A DNA stretch of 64,000 bases, taken from contig NC_056755.1 of assembly GCF_018687715.1 (NCBI RefSeq), forward strand, positions 17,800,001 through 17,864,000. The letters run 5' to 3'. Positions 11,074-23,293 of the stretch are shown here, piece after piece. Each line of letters starts with the position of its first letter. Position 1 is the stretch's first letter. The translations under genes and the position numbers were made by a program. Source of the stretch: Carya illinoinensis. Taxonomy: Eukaryota > Streptophyta > Magnoliopsida > Fagales > Juglandaceae. The notes beneath the pieces were generated by a model that was not told the origin of the DNA, did not search any database, and saw only the letters and a list, made by a program, of their open reading frames with translations.

Positions 11074-13690
11074 TTATCACTTGAAATATGCCTCTGCATA
11101 TATTGACCTTTCGTGAAGCATATTCTGTTGTATTAGTTTGGCAAGAATAATTCTATCGGAAAGTCTTTAGACTACCTATTTTTCACGTAACATAATTAAA
11201 TTTTAAAAATAAATTTTATAATTTAAATTTTATGAATTAAATTATATTATATATAGATGGTGTGTGATATACAAGATTTGAAATAAATTAAATTACTCTT
11301 TTGGCTAACACTAATGGTAACCTGAGAGAATAGTGCTTTTATTTTTCTTACCATATTAATAATACATTTATCAAGTTTCCTGTTCCTACATCAATTATTG
11401 CATTTAATATTCTCACCTTTTTTTTTTAATTTTTGTACAAAAATAACTAATTTTTATTAAAATGAATTCATTCTCATCGCGGGTAGGTACTTGTCATGAA
11501 TCCTCATTTTCTTGTAATAATGTTCCTTTCTGAGTAGGTTTTGTCTGTACGTGCATGATTGGATGGTTCACATACAGTGAGGTGACCAGGACGCATCATT
11601 ATCAACTTTTCACTCTAGCGAAAGGCCACTCTTCTATTTCTGAAATATCAGCTCTTTGACGGTATTAAAATATAACTTAATTAATTAAATTTATTCCTTA
11701 TGATCGACTTAAACTCTTAAAATTAATGAGACTTAACATAATATCAGAGTGAAAGTTACGAGTTTGAATCCTACTCTACATTCTACTCTTAAATATTTCA
11801 CGTGTTTGTTATTCAAAGTAATTTTCAAGCAACTTCTTGTCATCACCGATCTCATCTTCCTTCGGTATGTCTGCGACACTTCCCTATTATTTGCATGTGC
11901 AAGTCTTCCTGTTTTCAGCTACTAGTCTCCTATAATTTGCTTGATCTCCTTGACACCTTTACCGGATGGCTACAGCAATTATGAACAGAGTTTTTTGTGT
12001 GGCAACAGTAGGAGCTTTTCCAGGTTTTTGTTCTTTTTATTGGCAGATACCAATGTAATAAGACAAGTAAGATATATAAACCCAGAAATGACTACAACAA
12101 GTTAGGCTGGTCCCCTGTTTCTTGGCTTGACATCAGAAAGTCATGATCATTGCAAAGACGATTTTAAGATGGTCCAAAACTGAACAACTGTGAGATGTGC
12201 TCTGTAATAGCCCGAAATGAAATGATTGTTGTTGCACTCTAGTCTCACATTGTAAATGGAGAGCGTGTAATATTGTGACCGCCAACTTTTTATTTTTTTT
12301 TCCAAAAAGAAGTAAATGATTTAAACTTTTAACACTAATTATTATTGAGGTGCTCGACCGAGACACGAGCATAATTGTGCCTTTGCCCGCTAAGAAGCAA
12401 ACATTATTACGTATTTCATTGATCACTGAGGTAGCCAGCATTAGTACTTCCTACGTAGTTCGTCGAGGTGGCGAGCACTATTGTCCTTTGGCGTTGCTTG
12501 TCAAAGGGTGAACGTTTGAACCATGTAACGCTCGTTTAAAACGGGCATATTACCCATGGTAAAACCTCGCCTATGCTACTCTCCATAGTACTTGCAGAGG
12601 TGGTGAGCACCTTTGTCTGTTTACGACACTCGCCATGTGGCGAAAACCCGAGTATTTGTAATGCTTGCCTAAGAGTATTAGTAGTGGTCAAGTAAAAGTT
12701 TGGACAAAATTTGATTATAAAATTTATTTTTATAAATTTAACTAACTACTTTTTAATAACACCAAATAACAAATTCTCTAAATTTATCACTAATCTATTA
12801 AAATATTGATTTTGATATTTTTATTTATATTAATTCTAATTGTAATTTGAATATTTACTCGTTATTAAAAACGTACACATTATTTTCCTAACGATCATAT
12901 TATTCCAACGGATATAATTTTTTAATGGTCTTTTTTTACAACGGTCATATTCTTCTAACTGATATATTTTTAGAACAGTCGTATTCTTCCATTATAAAAC
13001 ATAACATCTCCTAATTATTAATTATTGGATGAATTGATCATGAATGCAATATAGAGGAAATATTTGATAAAGAAGGATCCACACAAAAGAGCTCCAATAA
13101 TTTTTTATTTTTGTTTTTGTTTTGGTTTCTTTTTAATTTTTAAAAAGGCTAATTAATGGACCCCATTCTGGAAAAACACTTAATCTTGTTTTCGAGATAA
13201 CTAGTAAGGTTCCACATAAGACCGTTTTGAAAGGTAGTGATCTATTTATTAGAAGCAAAATCAACCAATTGTTGTGACATAATTCATTATTATAAGCAAA
13301 ATCAACAATTTTTTATGCAAGGAAAATTATTTAGCTAACCGTATGGGTTGGTCAAATTTGGCTAGTGAAAAAGGAAAATGTCAAATTTATTGTTCATTTG
13401 TTGAGTCTAGTGTAAGAAGTTTTAAGCAACTTAATTATACTTTGGTCAGAATCTAACTTTGGCTAGGCCATTACTAATGCTTAAAATACGAACACATCCT
13501 CCATTATGCTACTTTGCCTAGCTAGCGAGCAATATCTTCCTATGTTGCATGCCCAATCACGAGTACTTACTTCCATAATGTTCTTTTAGTAATGACCATC
13601 TTGCAGCAGTCTATAATGGAAGTGATTATGTTAACAACATTGTAAGGATGAACCAAAAGTAGATTGTTTCCTACATCTTAGGAGATTTTC
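11074..13690. other. Intergenic; unassigned repeat-like patch at about 12330-12680
   Basis: AT-rich overall. A GC-richer patch around 12330-12680 repeats motifs such as GAGGTGGCGAGCAC / GAGGTGGTGAGCAC and looks like part of an old element I cannot name. A tRNA B-box-like string (GAGTTTGAATCCTA, about 11760) has no visible A box and was not called. The open frames here are short and have no recognisable domain. Confidence 0.5.
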
Positions 13691-15619
13691 CAAACATAAA
13701 GGATTACATAAAAAAAGTCATCCAACAACTATGGAAATATTTTTGTCCTTTCTAGGGGTAAGTCCCACTTAATCCCCTTCTTCAATAAACAGATCCTCCA
13801 TAGGAAAAGTTGGGTACTCAGGTCGAGGGGAGGTATTACTAAGGTAGGGGCAACGGGTGGACCATATAATTCCACCATTGGGAGGTTAGAAGGAAACAGA
13901 GATTTCCCCACACATCTTGCCAATGTTGCCATTGACTATTTAATATCATGGGATGTGTGGCCACCTAGGAGTAAACTCTCATACCCCACTTGTAGCTATA
14001 TATGGTTATCAACGAGAATGATAAGTACTGTTGTGTTCTACAGCTCCATCTAAAAATACTGAAAGGATTGTGTGAGTTCAATAGCTTAGTACGTGAAGCC
14101 AATGCTAGTGATATGAGCAAATAAGTAAATTATCACGAACATATTATAAGGAGAAATTATTGAACATATATATGTATGATTTAATCCAAACAAAGTGTCA
14201 TTAAAGATTCCATCAATCATTCACCCAAGATGGAAAGTAACGGAGCATATTATAAAAGGCATAATCAATACAACCCAATATTTATCAACAAAATTTTCAC
14301 ATTTACGGCATGTTCACTATTAACGCTATTTTGTAACCTGCATTCATGGTTTTACATACCCTATGTGGGTTGTACGCCCTTTACTCCCTTAATCTCATTA
14401 CACAGGACTCAATGGTTACCACGGGATGTGCATTCCCATAGGACTACATCCACCCCATTATATGTATTGCACTGTTCATAATCAGATCTGGTACTAATCT
14501 CAAGATCTAAACATTTTTTGTTGAGTCTTTTAATTATATTAAATTGACCATTTTTTATATCCATAATTCCATTAGCATAATACAATATTTTAGAGCAATG
14601 TCTTTTGCACGTGCATATAGCTTGATATAGAAACATGCTGGAACCAATGTCTTTTGTAGGCACAATAATGAGTGATGGAAAAAGTAATACAAGCTTGTCA
14701 ATTAAATATTTTTTAGTTATTCAAAGATTTAACAAACAAAAGCTGTAAGGACAAAATGACAAGTAGTTAACATTACAGATCAATTAATATTCCAGCATTC
14801 AATCTTGAATCCAAAACAAAAATCAATAGCAGATACAGAATAAATAATCCACAGGTTTTTTCATAAGACTGGCACAGTTCCCACTTACCTTAATCAGTAA
14901 CTCTGCCGCTCATCCAGGACAAATGTGTTCGGATCCTCCTTGAATTTTACAAAGCCATCATGATCGGGAATTTTCGAGCTTGGGATCCGACTATCGATTT
15001 CGTGTGTTATGTATAAAGATACTAATTTCTTGAAATTATAATTAATAGAGTAATTATTATATATTTTAATTTCAAAAATAGATATTAATTTATTAACTAA
15101 TCTGTGTGTATTACAACTAAGATCTATGGTAAAAAATTTTACTATATATGTGTGGGAATCACCCGCCCGACAAAAGAGGAAAGATGGAGTTGGATACCTA
15201 GATGTGTGCACGGCAGAGGGTGGTGGATTTGCATAGAAATAAGCTTTAAATTTTCTTGAAAAAAAAAAAAAAAAGAAGGAGACAACCATGGAGAAAGATC
15301 ACGAGGAAATGGAGCAGAGGAGAGAAAAAGTAGATGAGCATGCATGGCTTGGTGTTTAGGTTTGAGGGTTGATTACCCAAAATAATTAAAATAAAAGCTA
15401 TGGACCCACAAAACAATGAACGTATATATATATATATACATACATATGAGAATTAATAGATGGATCGTTGGCTGTCCAACTAGAAGTGGTTGCACTTGAT
15501 GGATACACTACATTATTCGACTTTCTTCTCATCGCAACTATATACCCATTACTACTGCATAGCCCAGTTCTCTTTTTTTAATTATAGAGCATAAAGTGAC
15601 AACATCCCACTTACTAATG
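13691..15619. other. Intergenic, no gene recognised
   Basis: Short frames such as that at 13729-13932 have no recognisable domain. An A-run lies at 15259-15273 and a short TA repeat at about 15424-15437. The rest is unassigned. Confidence 0.5.
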
Positions 15620-15823
15620 TTTTTTTTTTTTCCTTTCTTTCTGTAATAGTAAAATCAAACACTTTATTCTTCAATAAAAAGTACTACATATGTGTATCAT
15701 TCTAAAGAACAGATACTAAAAAATCAGGGATTGAATCCCACCATACAAACATATCATGAACAAGCAAAGCATGTCGAGTTAACTTGTGCGCAACCATATT
15801 GCCAATCCTTCCAATATATTAAA

Positions 15824-15997
15824 TAGAGTTTTGCTACGTACAAGCAAACTTGTGCACTAATCTGCGTACTAATACTGATTCTTTCATATTTAAAATTTAA
15901 ATTAGCACTGTTTTCAATAAAATCTACTTTTTGACCAATCACATTACATTGGTGCACATATTAGTGTACAATTATGCCTGCAATTAGATTTTTCCTA
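15824..15997. mobile_element. MITE family B, copy 1, nested in LINE-B
   Basis: About 174 bases beginning TAGAGTTTTGCTACGTACAA and ending ...CTGCAATTAGATTTTTCCTA. The ends are imperfect inverted repeats (CTTGTGCACTAATCTG against the complement of CATATTAGTGTACAATT). A closely similar copy lies at 23119-23293. It splits the RNase H tail of LINE-B: RNase H codons lie on both sides, with GNMVAHKLTRHAL just after it in the LINE's reading direction. It therefore inserted after LINE-B. Confidence 0.78.
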
Positions 15998-16019
15998 TTG
16001 AATATTGCAAGTCTGAAAG

Positions 16020-16499
16020 TATTTCATAAGTCTGATGGTATCCTTCTGCAAATTTCTCAGCAATGACATAGGACTAGAGTCAATTTGTATAGCTCTGTTT
16101 CCACCACTAGGTCTGTGATTCCCATATGCATACATAACTATAAGTCTCTGAAGATGGCAATTAGTTATATCTTTGTAGGATCATTCACATCCTGTTCCTT
16201 TTTACTTGCGATCAATATAACTTTTCCCTTATCATCTCGTAGAACCACCCGCACCCTTGCATAATGCTGTGCATCAAATATGGCACCATCCACATTTAGC
16301 TCAAAACACCTTCTTGTGGAGGAGACCAAGAATAGAATATTTTACTGGGTTTATTGGGAGGACACCACATATCATGAAACTCCTTTTGCAGAGATAGAGT
16401 ACGCACAATTACTTGCTCTGGCAGTAAATCCTTCCCTTTATACATTTTGTTATTTCTTCTATACCATAGACCCCAAGGAATAAGAAATTTTTTTTCCAA
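16020..16499 (-). pseudogene. LINE-B RNase H start and linker, decayed
   Basis: Minus-strand frames give WGLWYRRNNKMYKG and SLQKEFHDMW (the linker before RNase H), then WSPPQEGV and, after 16296, VRVVLRDDKGKVILIASK, the early strands of an RVT_3-type RNase H. Stops follow soon after. The rest of the domain continues beyond the nested MITE to about 15735. Confidence 0.7.
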
Positions 16500-16769
16500 A
16501 TTTGAAATCCTACCTTTATCCCAAGCCCATCTAAGCTAGATCAGTAATAGTTTCTACTCGATTGACAGAAGACATGCTTGGGAGATATTTATTCCAGCTT
16601 TCAACAACATGAGGACAATAAAATAGAGTATGTATCAGATCCTCTTCTGTATTATCACAAAACACACATTTATCATCATTAACAACATGTCTTCTCTTTA
16701 GATTCTTCAAAGTAGGTAAGCCATTTCGACAAGCTCTCCAACTAAAGACTTTGATTTTATTGGAAACTT

Positions 16770-17225
16770 TTAATTTCTACATCTCTTTCCATACCCATTG
16801 TTGGTTTGCAATTCTTGAACTCTCTCTCCCATTTGAGTCCCTTTCTGCATATTATATAGAAACTTATAGGCACTTTTCACACTATACTCTCCTTCTTTCT
16901 CTTTCTCCCATATCAGCTTATCTTCATGATCTCCAGGTGAAATAATGACCTTCAAAATTTCTGCAGCAGTTGTAGGTGGAAACATGGTCGTGACTTTTCC
17001 AATATCCCACTACCTTGTACTACTATCCATAAGATGATCAACTGTTAAAGTAGAAAGTTGGTGTGACTCTGTAGTGCTTTGAACCAAATCTGCATTAGTC
17101 CTCTGTATCGAGGGTTTATGACTAGGTAGCCAATAGTCATGCCATATCCTTACAGTTTTTCCATTCCCCTTTCTCCATTTACACCCCTCCTTTAGCAATT
17201 GATTCCCAAATGCCTCTTCAAGCAT
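16770..17225 (-). pseudogene. LINE-B zf-RVT-type region
   Basis: Two open pieces (17010-17225 and 16770-16985). The first has CKWRKGNGKTVRIWHDYWLP, the second LIWEKEKEGEYSVKSAYKFL. These are the standard segments between reverse transcriptase and RNase H in plant LINEs. A stop or frame change separates them at about 16990-17005. Confidence 0.78.
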
Positions 17226-17799
17226 ATGAAGGTGAAATCCCTAGTTTTGCATTCAAAAAGTCAGTTTTAGGGAAATATTTAGATTTAAAGATTTTATGCA
17301 ACAATGTATTTTCATCTATCAGTATCCTCTACCCCTACTTGGTCAAAAGAGCTCGATTGAAATTCATAAGATCTTTAAATCACATACCTCCATCCCTTTT
17401 TGATTCACACAAAGTTCTCCAAATAACCCAATGGATCTTTTTCTCACTCTCTTTCTGTCCCCACCAGAATTTTGCAACCATCCTCTCCAAATCTTCACAT
17501 AAAACTTTAGGGAGCTTAAAATACCTCATTATGGGTAGGAATTACCATTGCCACAGCCTTTATAAGTATTTCTCTTCCCCATTGAGACAACGGTTTCTCC
17601 TTCCATCCTTGAAGCTTCTGCCACACTCTATATCTAAGATTTGGTGGTAACTCCAAGTACTTGTCATATTGATGAAAGTTATTCACTCCTCAAAGAGACA
17701 TAAGTTCATCTCTAAGGTTAGGATGAACATTCCTACTAAACACCATTGATGTTTTGCTTCTGTTGACTTGTTGTCCAGATGCTTACTCATAAACTTCCA

Positions 17800-18538
17800 A
17801 TAATTGTTATAGCTTCACATTCTCCTTCATGCTAGCTCGACAGAAAACCAAACTATCATCAGCAAACAGCAGATGATTAACTCGAGGGGCATCCCTACAG
17901 ACTTGGATGCCTTTAATAGTTCTTGACCCTTTAGAATGATGCAGTAGAGAGACTAGTCATTCAGTGCACATTAGGAAAAGGCAGGGTGACAAAGGGTCAC
18001 CCTGCCTTAACTCGCTTGATGGGAAGATTAGTCCATGAGGTTCTCTATTAATAAGAACAGAAAATGATACTGATTTTATACAAAGCACAATCAAATCCAC
18101 CTACTTTGACTCAAAGCCTAATCTTAACATAATATTTTCAAGAAAAATCAATTCTACCCTATCATAGGCTTTGCTCATGTCTAATTTGATAGACATATAT
18201 CCCAACTTCCTCTTCTTTTTTTGACTCAAAAAATGAACTAGCTCATAGGCAATTAAAATGTTATCAGTTATCAACCTCCCAGGTACAAAAGCACTTTAAT
18301 TTAAAATTACAAGGGGCATAACACATTTAAGCCTATTAGCTAACACCTTCGAAAATCAACTTATAACTTACATTACAAAGACTAATTGGCCTAAAATCAT
18401 TAACAAGTTCAGGCTTCAACTTTTTAGGAATCAATGTAATGAAAGTATGGTTGAGATCAGCATGGAACATAATAGTGTTTAAGGCTTGTAAAATAGTAGC
18501 AATGACATCTTTTCCTGCCATATGCCATTGTTGATTAT
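17800..18538 (-). pseudogene. LINE-B reverse transcriptase remnant
   Basis: The open piece 18336-18521 carries [24 protein letters not shown] and NDFRPISLCNVSYKL; further down a broken frame reads VNHLLFADDSLVF at about 17838-17890. This is the palm and fingers of a non-LTR reverse transcriptase. Codons for QQWH precede the open piece, so homology extends slightly past 18521 to the junction with LINE-C. Confidence 0.8.
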
Positions 18539-18569
18539 GTTCTTTGCTGCTTCATCTCCAAGGGGTAAT

Positions 18570-18890
18570 ATGGATTTTTCGAACAAATTCTCTGGCAGAG
18601 TAACGAAAGAAATGAATGATGAACTGACCAAGGATTATATTGGGGAGGAAATTGTTGAGGCACTTTCTCAGATGCATCCCACTAAGGCTCCAGGACCAAA
18701 TGGAATGGCCCCAGTATTTTACCAAAGATTTTGGGGTACTGTTGAAAGGCCAACTCCAACAGATGTTCTACAAGCTTTGAATCAAGGTGAATTTCCATCC
18801 TCTTTGAATCACACGTTTATCACTCTTATTCCCAAGAAAAGGTCCCAGTAAAAGTAGTTGACTATCGACCAATTACCCTATGCAATGTTC
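18570..18890 (+). pseudogene. LINE-C reverse transcriptase fingers
   Basis: An open plus-strand frame with [44 protein letters not shown] and, after a [28 protein letters not shown]. This is the N-terminal part of a plant LINE reverse transcriptase. The interruption at about 18849 and later stops make it non-functional. Confidence 0.82.
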
Positions 18891-20012
18891 TATATAAGCC
18901 GATATCTAAAGTTATTGCAAATAGGCTGAAGAAGATTTTATCTGCTCTTATATCTAAGTCACAAAGTGTTTTTGTGCCTATGAGACTTATAAATGTTGGT
19001 AACATATGAATTTATTCATTACTTAAAACAGAAAAGGAAAGGAAAGCAAGGCTACATGTCTTTAAAGTTAGATATGAGCAAAACTTATGATTGGGTAGAG
19101 TGAGATTTTATGGAGTATGTTATGATGAAGATGGGGTTTGATAATAAGCTGATTAATATGATTATGAAGTGTGTCAAGATTGTAACCTTTTCAGTGCTTA
19201 TAAATGGGGAACCTAAAAGTCCTATTGTGCCAAGCAGAGGGTTAACATAGGGGGATCCTCTTTCACCCTACCTATTTTTATTATGTACTAAAAGGCTTAT
19301 ATCTCTACTTAGAACAACTGATAAGGAGCTCCAATTCTGAGGTATAAAGCTCTGTAGAGGTGCCTCATACATTAATCATCTGCTTTTTACAGATCATAGT
19401 GTTATTTTTTGTAAAGCTGACATGCAGGAAAATAGAAAGGTGCATTTGTTAACTAGACAAGTATGAGAGGGCACCTGGATAAAAAATAAATCGAGAAAAA
19501 ACAGCAGTGGTGTTTAGCAAAAATGTTCCTGAAATTACACAACAAGAGATAATGACATTGTGGGGGTGTGGTTTAGGTGCAACAATATGAAAAACATCTT
19601 GGCCTACCTCGAGTAGTAGGCAAGTCTAAAACCCAAGCTTTTTCTGATATAAAACATAAGGTTTGGTAGAAGCTACAGTGTTGGAAGGAACAAATGTTAT
19701 CTCTTGGGGGGGGGGGGGGAGGTAAGGAGATCTTAATTAAGGCTGTTGCTCTATCTATTCTCACATACTCAATGAGTTGTTTCTTGTTGCCTAGTGGGTT
19801 ATGCTCAGATTTAGAAGCTTTGATGGCAAGATCTTGGTGGGGGGGGGCAAAAGAAGGATGAGAGAAAAATCCACTCAGTCAGTTGGGATAAAATGTGTGA
19901 CTCAAATTTCAAAGGAAGATTCGGTTTCATAGACCTAAGAACCTTCAACTTGGCCTTACTGGCCAAACAAGCATGAAGGATACTGCATGAGGATGGTACA
20001 TTGCTGTAGAGA

Positions 20013-20279
20013 GTGTACAAAGCTAAGTATTTTCCTAAAGGCACTTTGTTTGAAGCTGGTCTGGGAAATAATCCTTTGTATGCATGGAGAAGGATATGTG
20101 AGGCAAAAAAGTGTCTAAGTGTAGGCTATAGATGGAGAATAGGAGATGGAAAAACTACCAAAATCTGGAAGGATCACTGGCTTCCAGGATATGAAAAACT
20201 ATGGCTAGAAACTGGTGAAACCAAAGAAGTTGATATGAGTGAGATACTTGACAAGCTTCTTAATAGCCAAACAAAATAG
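20013..20279 (+). pseudogene. LINE-C zf-RVT-type region
   Basis: An 88-codon piece containing YKAKYFPKGTLFEAGLGNNP, YRWRIGDGKTTKIWKDHWLP and MSEILDKLLN, ending at a TAG. The downstream sequence to about 20700 has further recognisable parts (WKSLWKMSFPNKIKVFARRA in another frame) broken by frameshifts. Confidence 0.8.
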
Positions 20280-20852
20280 TGGGATGTAGATAACGTGAGA
20301 GCTCTATTTAATCCAAACCTTGCTAATGAAGTGTTGAAGGTTATTGTTTATCCAGGAAACTAGTAAGATAAGTGGACCTGAACTCAAGAAAAAAATGGTA
20401 TATTTAATATCAAAAGTGCCTATAGGCTGTTTAGAGATAGAAGCAAGGCCAGCAAAAGAGAATGTTCAAGTACCAACAACCGGTAGGCTCTGTGGAAATC
20501 TTTGTGGAAGATGTCTTTTCCTAACAAAATCAAAGTTTTTGCCAGGAGAGCATGCAATGATGGATTACCTGCACAAACAATCTTGAGAATAAATGTGTCC
20601 ATACTGAAGGCAAAGGTTGTTTATGCAAGGAAGTAGTAGAAGATACTCCTCATGTACTTCTTTTTTCTTCTCAGCTATTAAGGAGTATTGGAAGAAGTAT
20701 GTTCCAATGGTGTAGGAGTTTGATAGAAAAATGTTTGTTATGGACGTCGCGCTTACTGTTAAAGAGAAAGGAAATGGAGATAGTTTGACTACTCTTTTCT
20801 TTATAGCCTAGAGTTTTTGGCATAGAAGGAATAAAATAGTAACTGAACAGAG

Positions 20853-21400
20853 TTGTATAGATCCAAACCAAGCAATAGAACATGCTCTTTCATTGCAACA
20901 TTTGCACAAGGGAGCCAAAGCTGTGCCAAATTCAAAAATAAGGAAGTATTGTTATTGGAAGCCACCCCCTACTGGTTTTTAAAGTTAAATGTGGATGGGG
21001 TTATGTTTTTTTCTATACATAAGGCAGTAATTGGTGCTGTTCTAAGAAATGAGAATGGAGAAATTGTCTTGGCAGCCAGTAAAATAAAAAATGAAGTACA
21101 TGAGCTAGAAGATATAGAACTCTTAGCTATATTTAGAGGTCTCCAAATATGTGCTAATATGGGGATTCAAAAACTAATCATTGAGAGTGACAGCTTGCTG
21201 ATAGTGAATGAAGTCAAAGCAAATGGGGCGTCCTACTCTATGCTTGGTAATCTGGTATGAGAGGTAAAGAATCTTCAACTTTCATTTGTTGAGTGTTTGG
21301 TCCAACATGTTGATAGATATGGGAATGAGTTAGCACATAAGTTACCTACACATGCTTGGAATATGAATGATTTAGATATGTGGTGTGAGAATGTTCCCGA
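20853..21400 (+). pseudogene. LINE-C RNase H domain
   Basis: An open frame to 21260 with FLKLNVDGVMF (first Asp), IGAVLRNENGEIVLAAS, a region with HELEDIELLAIFRGLQICA (where the catalytic Glu is expected) and LIIESDSLLIVNEV (later Asp). A TGA ends the frame at 21258-21260, but sequence like VQHVDRYGNELAHKL continues in the same style to about 21400, so the last part of the domain is cut off. RVT_3-type RNase H of a plant LINE. Confidence 0.8.
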
Positions 21401-21491
21401 GTTTGTTTCTCAAGCCATGTGGCTTGACAAAAAGTACTTGTAATGTTTCTTTCTATCAATGATATTGGTTTTCCTATTAAAAAAAAAAAAA

Positions 21492-22159
21492 TGTTTAGGG
21501 ATTCCAAATCCTTTTGAAGTTGTTGCATTTTGAGGTGGTTTCAACTACCACAGGAGACATTGAAAATAGAATACCGCATTTAGAAGGGCATTATTTAGGA
21601 AAAAAATATCTATTTTCAAACTCATTTTTTGATACATGAATATTAAATATATATATTATTGATGTAGAAGTTTACTGCTAATATAAAAAATATACACTTT
21701 GGATTTGATAAAGTATGATAAATTCCATATTAATTAGGAACTCCACAATAAATTGCAAGTGCAAGTTTCCCATCAAAATTATTTACTTTCAAAATACCCA
21801 ATATGTTATTTTTCTAAGAGTTGAATCAAGATTTTATTTTGCAATGGAAAACAACGTTAAACATTAAGCTATTTTCAATTTTCTCCCAAGGGTAGAATTG
21901 TTTGGACATGGTTCAGTTTGCTATAATTTTCATGGCCCCCATGCAGGCAATCAATGTACTATCTGCCTGAAGTGTTGCATTCTTTGATAATGTCTCGATG
22001 GCTACCGGCCTTCTTGTCCTATACATGCACATACAGAAACGAAGGACTCCAGCCCGATTCATAGTTTGTTTGATATCGATATATACAATATACATACACA
22101 TTTTTTTTCTTATTTTGATTAGAATATTAATTATTTATACATAACAATAAATATAGAAA
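21492..22159. other. Intergenic, no gene seen
   Basis: AT-rich sequence between LINE-C and a family A MITE. Nothing recognised. Confidence 0.55.
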
Positions 22160-22325
22160 AATGATAATTGTAGTCATGAGTGCACAAATTCCGTATAATC
22201 TTTTTTAAAAAAATAAATAAATACAAGATCTACGTAAAAAGAAAATAATTTTTTAATAGTACACATATTCTTTTTCAAAGTCAGTACTGTATGGCGCTTG
22301 CATATTCTACGACTATATATAGCAC
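22160..22325. mobile_element. MITE family A, copy 2
   Basis: The left end ATGATAATTGTAGTCATGAG pairs imperfectly with the complement of CATATTCTACGACTATATAT on the right. It shares its left terminus with the other family A copies (9611 and 24702). Borders are approximate and no sure target duplication was found. Confidence 0.6.
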
Positions 22326-23118
22326 TACTTATATAGTGTTTGCTTTTGAAGCTCGGGACCAAGGAGTAAAACCTAAGATCATGTTATATATACTTGATCA
22401 AAGGTTGGCAAAAGACTAGGTTTAAAGGTAGAAAATTAGACTAGGAAATTCAGATACGGCTTGTATAGCATTATTCTAAATAAATTTCTTATATGATATT
22501 ATCTCTAATTGCGAAAGTCACGGGTTTGAACGTGTCTCAAAAAACCTAATTAAGTTAGAAATACTCAGGCTTTATTTAAATCATGGATGTCGACTAAGCA
22601 TGATTTAACGGTACGAGACATCACTCAAACCATAATTTCATACACATTTGCATCTAAAACGACGTGTACTCGATTCTTGTCATTTGCGAGGCTTATAAGA
22701 TAAACATGACTTAATTAACTATAATTTATGGTACCATGTGGAGGCTAATCACCCTCCCAACTTGATCCTTTAAGATTCTGCGAGTGAGAAGGCATTGCAG
22801 TACCATTTCGACAACAACCAGTGATGCGACTTGACTACAGAGACAGATACAGATGAAAAGATAACTTAATAAATTGAGGCGAGGTGAGGTTAAAATTAAA
22901 AATTAATAAAATATTATTATAATATTATATTATAATATTATTTTTATTTTTAATATTAAAAAAATTAAATTTATTTATTATATTTTATATAAATATTTAA
23001 AAAAATTATAATAATTAAATAAAATAAGATAAAATGAAAAATTTTAATATCTTTCAAACAAGGAAGTACCGAATTTCTTGTTCTAAATAAAAATTTGGCT
23101 TTTAATATAATCACACTT
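22326..23118. other. Intergenic, no gene seen
   Basis: A tRNA B-box-like string (CGGGTTTGAACG, about 22528) stands alone. From about 22890 the sequence is extremely AT-rich with A/T-only stretches. No gene seen. Confidence 0.5.
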
Positions 23119-23293
23119 TAAGAGTTTTGTTACATGCAAGCACAGTTACGCACTAATTCGTGTATTAATACTGATTTATTCATACTTAAAATTTAAATTA
23201 ATATTGTTTTCAATAAAATTTACTTTTTGACCAATCACATTACATTTGTGTACAGATTAATGCACAATTGTGCTTGCAACTATATTTTTCCTA
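23119..23293. mobile_element. MITE family B, copy 2
   Basis: About 175 bases starting TAAGAGTTTTGTTACATGCA and ending GCTTGCAACTATATTTTTCC plus TA. The termini are imperfect inverted repeats (GCAAGCACAGTTACGCACTA against the complement of TTAATGCACAATTGTGCTTG). It is collinear and clearly similar to 15824-15997, including the shared internal string CTTTTTGACCAATCACATTA. Confidence 0.8.

Larger units (their letters stand above)
15620..18538 (-). mobile_element. LINE-B, 5'-truncated, minus strand
   Basis: The A-tail (T-run) is at 15620-15631. Going upstream come RNase H (about 15735-16300, interrupted by a MITE), the zf-RVT-type region (16770-17225), and reverse transcriptase with the catalytic FADD box (about 17852-17863) up to its fingers (18336-18538). 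The endonuclease and ORF1 are missing; homology stops near 18538, where LINE-C starts in the opposite direction. Many stops and frameshifts are present. No target duplication could be recognised. Confidence 0.85.
18530..21491 (+). mobile_element. LINE-C, 5'-truncated, plus strand
   Basis: It starts near 18530 within the sequence just before the reverse transcriptase, runs through reverse transcriptase (to about 19470), connection (19590-19980), zf-RVT-type region (20013-20700) and RNase H (20853-21400), and ends in an A-run at 21479-21491. Frames are repeatedly broken. The usual FADD catalytic box reads FTDH (about 19388-19399). It lies back to back with LINE-B: the 5' ends touch and the A-tails point outward. 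No target duplication was found. Confidence 0.85.

Noticed and set aside
11745..11775. tRNA gene suggested by a B-box-like string (also 22520-22545)
   Set aside because: No A box at the right distance and no cloverleaf could be drawn; at most SINE or LTR remnants.
12133..12441. 102-codon minus frame as a gene
   Set aside because: Overlaps repeat-like sequence and has no recognisable domain or codon pattern.
13729..13932. 67-codon minus frame as a gene
   Set aside because: Too short, no domain, no splice context or conserved motif that I recognise.
15620..21491. Twin-priming inversion of a single LINE
   Set aside because: Twin priming gives one A-tail and two non-overlapping parts of one element. 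Here both halves have their own A-run and both contain reverse transcriptase to RNase H, with different sequences.
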